A stretch of DNA of 64,000 nucleotides from a virus. The first letter of the stretch is position 1. Each line of letters opens with the position of its first letter. Location of the stretch: IMG/VR virus record IMGVR_UViG_3300028557_000031, positions 1 through 64,000 of that record, one strand, 5' to 3'. Under the pieces are notes generated by a model that was given only the letters and a program-made list of their open reading frames with translations, ran no database searches and was not told the origin of the DNA. Positions 59,504 to 64,000 of the stretch are shown here, one piece after another. Made by a program: the position numbers and the translations under genes.

Positions 59504-60431
59504 CATTTATTTCCAATTTTTCTTTTGCGGTTTTTGCGAATTTATGAGGTAAATTACGGATGAGTACCTCCTCTAAAGTTTCACCCATTCTTTCTTCAAA
59601 ATCCTGTACATTCGGCTTTTGCTTGGTCACAATTTTTCCATCAATATCTAAGAAAGCAACTTCCAAAACATCCAAATTAAAAATTATTTTATCGTTTTTT
59701 TCTATAGAATCCAAACGAATTTTGAATCTCACTTTATCAGTTGGATATCCAAATTGTCTCAAAGGATTCGTACCTGTTATAAAAATGTAATTACGACCTT
59801 CATATGAAGATTTTAAAAAATCATAAAAACCATCAAAAATTGAATCTTGAATTTTATTGATGTCAACACCATTTCTGAGCTGGTTCATCTGTTGTGGTTC
59901 CAAAACATATCGATTATCACCCCAAATACGAGTCTGACTCATTTGTTTACTGGTGCTTTTAGAAAATGGTTCTGAAACTTGGTACCAAAATTTGTCCTTA
60001 AAAATATAAATGGGATACCATCCGTATGATGTTATCACAAATTGTTTTACACCCTTTGGGTCAGTTTCCCAAAACCCTTCGACATTATTTCCTTTAAAAG
60101 GTATTTTACCTTTTGCAAATGTTGACATTGTGTAATTGGCAATTTTGCCGGCTTTAATGTCTGATAATGATTTTTCTTCACCCTTTTTTATTTCCTCATA
60201 TCTTCCATCGGGACGATAATTTAAAGAATAAAGATAATAGTAATACATCGAATCACCCTTATCGTAACCTAAATAACCTAATACCTTTTTCAGATATTCA
60301 GTGATTTCCCCTTTGCTTTTAAGATTTTGTTTTTCTCTGTTTAAAAGGTTGAAAATTTTAATTTCATCGATAGAAAATGCTCTCTCAGATGATTCTTCTA
60401 ATAATATACTATACAATCTTAAACTTTTCAT
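59484..60431 (-). CDS. Late protein with LLE leader
   Basis: 315 aa. MKSLRLYSILLEESSERAFS has an I-L-L-E junction. Body rich in aromatic, Lys and Asp; VLEPQQMNQLRNGVD and RFKIRLDSIE are notable only as coherent. Overlaps its upstream partner by 4 nt. Confidence 0.68.
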   Translation of the reverse strand: MKSLRLYSILLEESSERAFSIDEIKIFNLLNREKQNLKSKGEITEYLKKVLGYLGYDKGDSMYYYYLYSLNYRPDGRYEEIKKGEEKSLSDIKAGKIANYTMSTFAKGKIPFKGNNVEGFWETDPKGVKQFVITSYGWYPIYIFKDKFWYQVSEPFSKSTSKQMSQTRIWGDNRYVLEPQQMNQLRNGVDINKIQDSIFDGFYDFLKSSYEGRNYIFITGTNPLRQFGYPTDKVRFKIRLDSIEKNDKIIFNLDVLEVAFLDIDGKIVTKQKPNVQDFEERMGETLEEVLIRNLPHKFAKTAKEKLEINVNFVTE

Positions 60432-60853
60432 TCCACAACTTTAAATTGGGAAAACGAAATTTGCTTTTTCAACTTAAATTTATCAGGAATTGTTGCTTGT
60501 TTTTGAATCATCCGATGAATTTTTTCTGTTACTTCACCCATTTCATGTTGAACTTCAGAAGGTGTGGGAACCTCCGTCGATTGATATAATTCTGACAAGT
60601 AAATTAAATTATTAATTTTACCTTCTTTTTTTAAACGGCCATCCATCCAAGGCCTAACACTCCAATTAGGATATTGTTCCATCACCTTAGAATTTGATAT
60701 TGTTATTTCGGAAAAATATACCCAATCATATTTAATTTCGTCTTCTTCGAAATCATCTGTCATTTTTATATCAAGGATAAAGGGGTATTTTTTTACCATC
60801 TCCCTAAACACAACTCTCATTTCAAGACTATTTTCTACCTCACCCTGTGTCAT
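60428..60853 (-). CDS. Late hypothetical protein
   Basis: 141 aa, acidic and aromatic, coupled to the next gene. No motif recognised. Late-type motif 7 nt upstream. Confidence 0.65.
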   Translation of the reverse strand: MTQGEVENSLEMRVVFREMVKKYPFILDIKMTDDFEEDEIKYDWVYFSEITISNSKVMEQYPNWSVRPWMDGRLKKEGKINNLIYLSELYQSTEVPTPSEVQHEMGEVTEKIHRMIQKQATIPDKFKLKKQISFSQFKVVE

Positions 60854-60860
60854 ACTATTC

Positions 60861-60868
60861 TATAAATA
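60861..60868 (-). promoter_or_regulatory. Late-type motif
   Basis: TATTTATA 7 nt before ATG 60853. Confidence 0.5.
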
Positions 60869-60872
60869 CTTT

Positions 60873-60880
60873 ATATTTAT
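60873..60880 (+). promoter_or_regulatory. Late-type motif, divergent
   Basis: ATATTTATT 6 nt before ATG 60887; faces the minus copy. Confidence 0.4.
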
Positions 60881-60886
60881 TTAAAT

Positions 60887-61177
60887 ATGGACTTTAAAGA
60901 GGCAATTGAAGAGGTTTTAGTGTACGAAGGTAGATTTTCTCCCGAGTACTCAAAAAATCTTTCAAATTTAATTATGTCAGAATCCGAAAAACTCGGAATG
61001 GAGATTCCAACTTACAATTTAATATGGAGTATAATTCACAGAGAAACTTTAACTAAGAAAGACTTTGCCCAAGAACTTGCTGAATATATTATGGAACTTT
61101 ACTACCGAGGTGGATACATCAACAAAGCGGAAAAAGAAATAGAAAGAATACTACAAGTTTTAAAACCCAAACAATAG
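60887..61177 (+). CDS. Hypothetical late protein
   Basis: 96 aa, helical and charged, ending VLKPKQ one nt before the convergent oxygenase. Unknown. Confidence 0.62.
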   Translation: MDFKEAIEEVLVYEGRFSPEYSKNLSNLIMSESEKLGMEIPTYNLIWSIIHRETLTKKDFAQELAEYIMELYYRGGYINKAEKEIERILQVLKPKQ

Positions 61178-61912
61178 TTATTCTAAGGTTGGTATTTCAC
61201 TTTTCCAAATAGCTCTTTGTACCAAATTATATTTTGGTTTTTGATTGTTGTAGTAATATAATGCCAAACTTTTTCTATTAATTTCTTCTGGACATTGAAG
61301 TGGATGTGGGTGACCGTGAGGTGCTTTATCAATATTAAACATAACCACACGGTTGGATATTGGGGAAATAAATTTTGCGGGGCCCGACATGTTTTTCCAC
61401 CAAAGTTCTAAGTCACCGTTCCAAGATTCATCCCAATAAGCATTTAAATAAACTAAAAGATTAAGATGACGATATAGGTCAGGTCGTACTTGGCTATCAT
61501 TAAAATCGTGGTGTACTTCTAATCTACCACCCCTTCCAGTTTGGTGATAAGCGGCATTTGCAAAACCTTCGGACTCATGTGTTAAGTTATTTAAACCAGA
61601 AATTTTACTAACAATTTGAAGAAACTCAGGAGAGTTTAAATATTTAATAACTTCTCTCATTGTTGGTAACATATTATTAAAGTCATAAATTTGTTTTTTA
61701 TTCACTTGGTCATTGTGTTCATCATAATTTCCACCACCAACAAATCTCCATAATTCACTTGGATTCGAAGAAATAAACTCAACTTCATTCATTAATCTGT
61801 CAATAACATCTTCACGGAAAAAATCATCCATCACAATGTGATTAAATGGAATATCAGTTTTAAAAGCCCGAGAGTATTCTTCGATGTTACGATAAGTCTT
61901 ATTACTTAACAT
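61178..61912 (-). CDS. 2OG-Fe(II) oxygenase, paralogue B
   Basis: 244 aa, same layout as 45904: EVHHDFND (His and Asp ligands), APHGHPHPL (distal His) and Arg in NRKSLALYYY. ISPISNRVVMFNIDKA strengthens the kinship. Target unknown. Confidence 0.9.
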   Translation of the reverse strand: MLSNKTYRNIEEYSRAFKTDIPFNHIVMDDFFREDVIDRLMNEVEFISSNPSELWRFVGGGNYDEHNDQVNKKQIYDFNNMLPTMREVIKYLNSPEFLQIVSKISGLNNLTHESEGFANAAYHQTGRGGRLEVHHDFNDSQVRPDLYRHLNLLVYLNAYWDESWNGDLELWWKNMSGPAKFISPISNRVVMFNIDKAPHGHPHPLQCPEEINRKSLALYYYNNQKPKYNLVQRAIWKSEIPTLE

Positions 61913-61922
61913 ATTTTTTTAT

Positions 61923-62279
61923 TTAATAATAATCAACAAACCGAACGGGTAAATCGTATTTTTCATTTACCCAATCTTTAAAAATTTCCTCTAAAAAATC
62001 TTCGTCAATTCCAAACATTTCCATCACCCCTGTCATGACAGATGACGGGACCCTAATTATGGCTTCTTTTTTTGAATATTTCATTGGTGTTTTTCCAGCA
62101 GAATTAACAAAATAAATCATACTTTCTTGATTAGGTACCATAGTGAGTTTACCAAATTTTATGTTAAGGTACTCTTTTACTTTGTTAGAATAAGACATGT
62201 TGGGTTTTGAAGTATAGTCGCCCATCACCCTTTTCAGGGTGTTAATGAGTCTATTCTGTTCTATTATACCGTTATCCAA
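61923..62279 (-). CDS. Hypothetical late protein (TTG start)
   Basis: 118 aa. TTG is the first in-frame start codon (M-D-N-G-I-I). Helical with a DEDFLEEIF-type acidic patch. Late motif 17 nt upstream. Confidence 0.62.
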   Translation of the reverse strand: MDNGIIEQNRLINTLKRVMGDYTSKPNMSYSNKVKEYLNIKFGKLTMVPNQESMIYFVNSAGKTPMKYSKKEAIIRVPSSVMTGVMEMFGIDEDFLEEIFKDWVNEKYDLPVRFVDYY

Positions 62280-62296
62280 GTTAGTAATATCTTAAC

Positions 62297-62304
62297 AATA
62301 AATA
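62297..62304 (-). promoter_or_regulatory. Late-type motif
   Basis: ATATTTATT 17 nt before 62279. Confidence 0.4.
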
Positions 62305-62318
62305 TTTTACAAAAAAGT

Positions 62319-62347
62319 AAAAGGGGGAGTAGCGAATTCCCCCTTTT
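62319..62347 (-). terminator. Terminator near 62.3 kb
   Basis: AAGGGGGA, short loop, TTCCCCCTTT; bidirectional form. Confidence 0.75.
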
Positions 62348-62387
62348 TCGTTCCCATAACAGAAACGGTCCTAGTCCCACTTAAGGG

Positions 62388-62480
62388 TCAATGTATGGCT
62401 AAGTAACCCAAATAGAGTAAACCAAAAATAATTATGAAAACTCCAATCCAACCGATTAAAATTTCCAACCATTTTTTCAT
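62388..62480 (-). CDS. Micro TM protein
   Basis: 30 aa (MKKWLEILIGWIGVFIIIFG...), one TM segment, late motif 3 nt upstream at 62484. Confidence 0.5.
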   Translation of the reverse strand: MKKWLEILIGWIGVFIIIFGLLYLGYLAIH

Positions 62481-62483
62481 ATA

Positions 62484-62491
62484 GATAAATA
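62484..62491 (-). promoter_or_regulatory. Late-type motif
   Basis: TATTTATC 3 nt before the micro-protein ATG. Confidence 0.4.
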
Positions 62492-62516
62492 GTTGTAAAA
62501 AATTTAATATTCTTTT

Positions 62517-63026
62517 CTATCTCCCGTAAGTTTTGAAGATTTCAATCTTAGTTTGTAGGGGTTTCGATGGTGTTACTTTAGGTTTTCTTGAATTTTGGAG
62601 ATTGTTATAGACAATGTCAATGTGGTTCATATTAGTTCCACAACCTTTCAATGCCTCACGATATTCCTTAATAAAAAAATTATCTATCAAAGGGTCATCG
62701 GGTTTGATACTAAATTTTTTAGACACAGAGAGCCGAATAATTTCCAAGTCATCATTTTTTTTGAACAACCAATAAGGTATCCTAATCAAAAAATAACCTG
62801 GACGATTTTCATCGTGTGATAAAACCTTTATTTGACTTTTAGGTAATTTTATTTCTTTGACACTTATAAAGTAATCCAAAGCACCATTGGCCCATTCATT
62901 ACCTGACTTTTCTTTTTCTTGAACATTCAAAATAACAATCTGAGTAGATGTTTCACTCTTTACATAATAATATGCATCGATGGTCTTGTCTTCAGGGTTA
63001 TAAACCTTCTTGTAAAAGTTTTCCAT
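62517..63026 (-). CDS. Hypothetical protein
   Basis: 169 aa from MENFYKKVYNPEDK, the internal Met. Mixed fold with Ile-rich strands; ends Arg/Lys-rich. Unknown. Confidence 0.65.
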   Translation of the reverse strand: MENFYKKVYNPEDKTIDAYYYVKSETSTQIVILNVQEKEKSGNEWANGALDYFISVKEIKLPKSQIKVLSHDENRPGYFLIRIPYWLFKKNDDLEIIRLSVSKKFSIKPDDPLIDNFFIKEYREALKGCGTNMNHIDIVYNNLQNSRKPKVTPSKPLQTKIEIFKTYGR

Positions 63027-63059
63027 ACCCCAAAGATAAAACAAAAATCTTGATGGAAA

Positions 63060-63218
63060 TTATTTTTTAAAAAAATATTCACCCATATGTTTGATGAAAA
63101 CCAAACCAACCTCAAACTCAGGATTTAATTTACGAATCCAAATTTCTTTAGAACCATCATATGGTTTCAAAGTGATTTTTTTATCTGTTAGTTCTATAGT
63201 ACCTTTTATATTTTCCAT
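63060..63218 (-). CDS. Small beta-strand protein
   Basis: 52 aa (MENIKGTIELTDKKITLKPY...). Short start preferred because the longer frame overlaps the neighbouring promoter region. Confidence 0.55.
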   Translation of the reverse strand: MENIKGTIELTDKKITLKPYDGSKEIWIRKLNPEFEVGLVFIKHMGEYFFKK

Positions 63219-63260
63219 ATTGAAATAATAAAACCATTTGGTGAAAAGTAAAAGTTGTTT

Positions 63261-63268
63261 TATATTTG
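63261..63268 (+). promoter_or_regulatory. Bacteroidetes-type promoter
   Basis: TATATTTG 27 nt before ATG 63296. Confidence 0.6.
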
Positions 63269-63295
63269 TAGAACAAATTCTAATTAAAATTAAAA

Positions 63296-63433
63296 ATGGC
63301 AAAAATCTCATCCTCGAGTGGTAAGTTAGAAAAACCAAATGTTTCTCGTCCTGGCATTCACGCTAAGACCAAAACCTCAAAGAGCAAGCGTTCTAAACTC
63401 TATAAAAAGGCTTATAGAGGTCAAGGACGATAA
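63296..63433 (+). CDS. Small basic conserved protein
   Basis: 45 aa. MAKISSSSGKLEKPNVSRPG then IHAKTKTSKSKRSKLYKKAY resembles small Lys/Ser-rich proteins common in Flavobacteria; likely nucleic-acid-binding. Acquired from host perhaps. Confidence 0.65.
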   Translation: MAKISSSSGKLEKPNVSRPGIHAKTKTSKSKRSKLYKKAYRGQGR

Positions 63434-63442
63434 CTTCTCTCA

Positions 63443-63476
63443 ACCCCCCCCTCTTTTACCGAGGGGGTTTTTTTAT
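63443..63476 (+). terminator. Terminator
   Basis: CCCCCTC, seven-base loop, GAGGGGG then seven T. Confidence 0.9.
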
Positions 63477-63484
63477 TATATTTG
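63477..63484 (+). promoter_or_regulatory. Bacteroidetes-type promoter
   Basis: TATATTTG 5 nt before ATG 63490. Confidence 0.55.
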
Positions 63485-63489
63485 ATATT

Positions 63490-64000
63490 ATGAACGGATA
63501 TAAAAAAATGTTCCATAAGATTATGGAATTCAAACTCAAGGGTGCCGACACTTATTATAACCATGGGTCTACTTGGATTATCTTGACCGACAAAAAACAG
63601 TGGGTTATAGAATTAACTAAAGATGGAACTCTTTGGTATAATTATTATTTCTTTCAGTCGATTCTTATTGGATTGATGGGGTTTGAAGATACGGTCAAAA
63701 ATCAGAATTATATTACCGAGTGGGTTGAGAATTTTATTCAAAATGGGGTGAAACACACCCGCAACGGATTTGAATCCCGCCCAATCAGCGTTGACGACAC
63801 CATTCAAAATAGGGTGAAAGAGACCAAACAAAACCCCATCGAGGACAGTCTTGCTATGGAAGAGGTCATTCAAAATGGGATTAAAGAAACTAAAACTTGC
63901 GAGTTACACTCTGCCTTGAGTGCCGAGCATATTATTAGAGAGGGTATCAAGGAAACTTGGGGTTATGAGAAACAACCTCAGATGAGAGTAAACGAGGTTA
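63490..64000 (+). CDS. Repeat-bearing hypothetical protein (partial)
   Basis: At least 170 aa, open at the right edge. N-terminal 80 residues are aromatic (WIILTDKKQWVIELTK). Then four degenerate units of the type (F/T/V/I)IQNGVKHT, TIQNRVKET, VIQNGIKET and IIREGIKET at spacings of roughly 20 residues. Function unknown; helical repeat protein likely. Confidence 0.68.
   Translation, partial: MNGYKKMFHKIMEFKLKGADTYYNHGSTWIILTDKKQWVIELTKDGTLWYNYYFFQSILIGLMGFEDTVKNQNYITEWVENFIQNGVKHTRNGFESRPISVDDTIQNRVKETKQNPIEDSLAMEEVIQNGIKETKTCELHSALSAEHIIREGIKETWGYEKQPQMRVNEV

Noticed and set aside
63613-63873. Minus-strand ORF with FHPILN repeats
   Set aside because: Antisense of the repeat-bearing gene at 63490.

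Overview
The window is a 64 kb AT-rich internal segment of a large tailed double-stranded DNA phage, most likely a myovirus-type (T4-like or jumbo) phage of a Bacteroidetes host, probably a flavobacterium. The phage call rests on a terminase large subunit, a portal N-terminus, a GH19 endolysin, a holin-like protein, short tightly packed or overlapping genes and many tRNAs. The host call is an inference from TAnnTTTG promoter elements (Bacteroidetes sigma factor type) upstream of several genes and RNAs, and from the near absence of Shine-Dalgarno sites. No plasmid, rRNA or CRISPR features were seen.

Layout. 1-7.8 kb (minus strand): head and packaging genes, ending in a portal gene interrupted by an intein that runs off the left edge. 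7.8-10.5 kb: a divergent pair encoding a UVR-repeat protein resembling the ClpC adaptor McsA and a ClpC-type AAA+ unfoldase. 10.5-16 kb: late genes, then an RNA region with a tmRNA interrupted by a group I intron in its T-loop, a small lipoprotein and several tRNAs. 16-30 kb: small conserved-hypothetical genes, glycan-modifying enzymes, a 2OG oxygenase, more tRNAs and a compact RNase P RNA gene. 30-36 kb: HNH nuclease, two tandem carbamoyltransferases and a ClpP with a complete catalytic triad. 36-46 kb: virion-protein candidates with short N-terminal propeptide-like sequences, glycosyltransferase and oxygenases. 46-48.5 kb: a truncated thymidylate synthase, a 235-bp direct repeat and a homing-endonuclease-type HTH remnant. 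48-64 kb: mixed small genes, metalloprotease-like, phosphoesterase, holin-like, sulfotransferase-like, endolysin, another 2OG oxygenase and hypotheticals.

How it may work together. The phage appears to carry its own RNA and protein quality-control set: tmRNA, RNase P RNA, about a dozen tRNAs or tRNA-like RNAs (several with abnormal anticodon or D loops), a ClpC with the ClpP-docking IGF tripeptide, a ClpP and an McsA-like protein. SmpB, the RNase P protein and tRNA ligases were not found here. A second theme is surface or DNA decoration: GT-A, GT2 and GT17-like transferases, an FkbM methyltransferase fusion, a sugar 3,5-epimerase-like protein, two carbamoyltransferases, a sulfotransferase-like protein and five 2OG-oxygenase-family proteins. 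Two promoter-like signals divide the genes: TAnnTTTG sites before tmRNA, tRNAs, clpP, the HNH gene and some small genes; and a recurring coding-strand TATTTAT(A/C/T) motif 3-45 nt before about 25 mostly structural genes.

Functions are read from motifs only; no database search was possible. Many entries remain hypothetical and say so.
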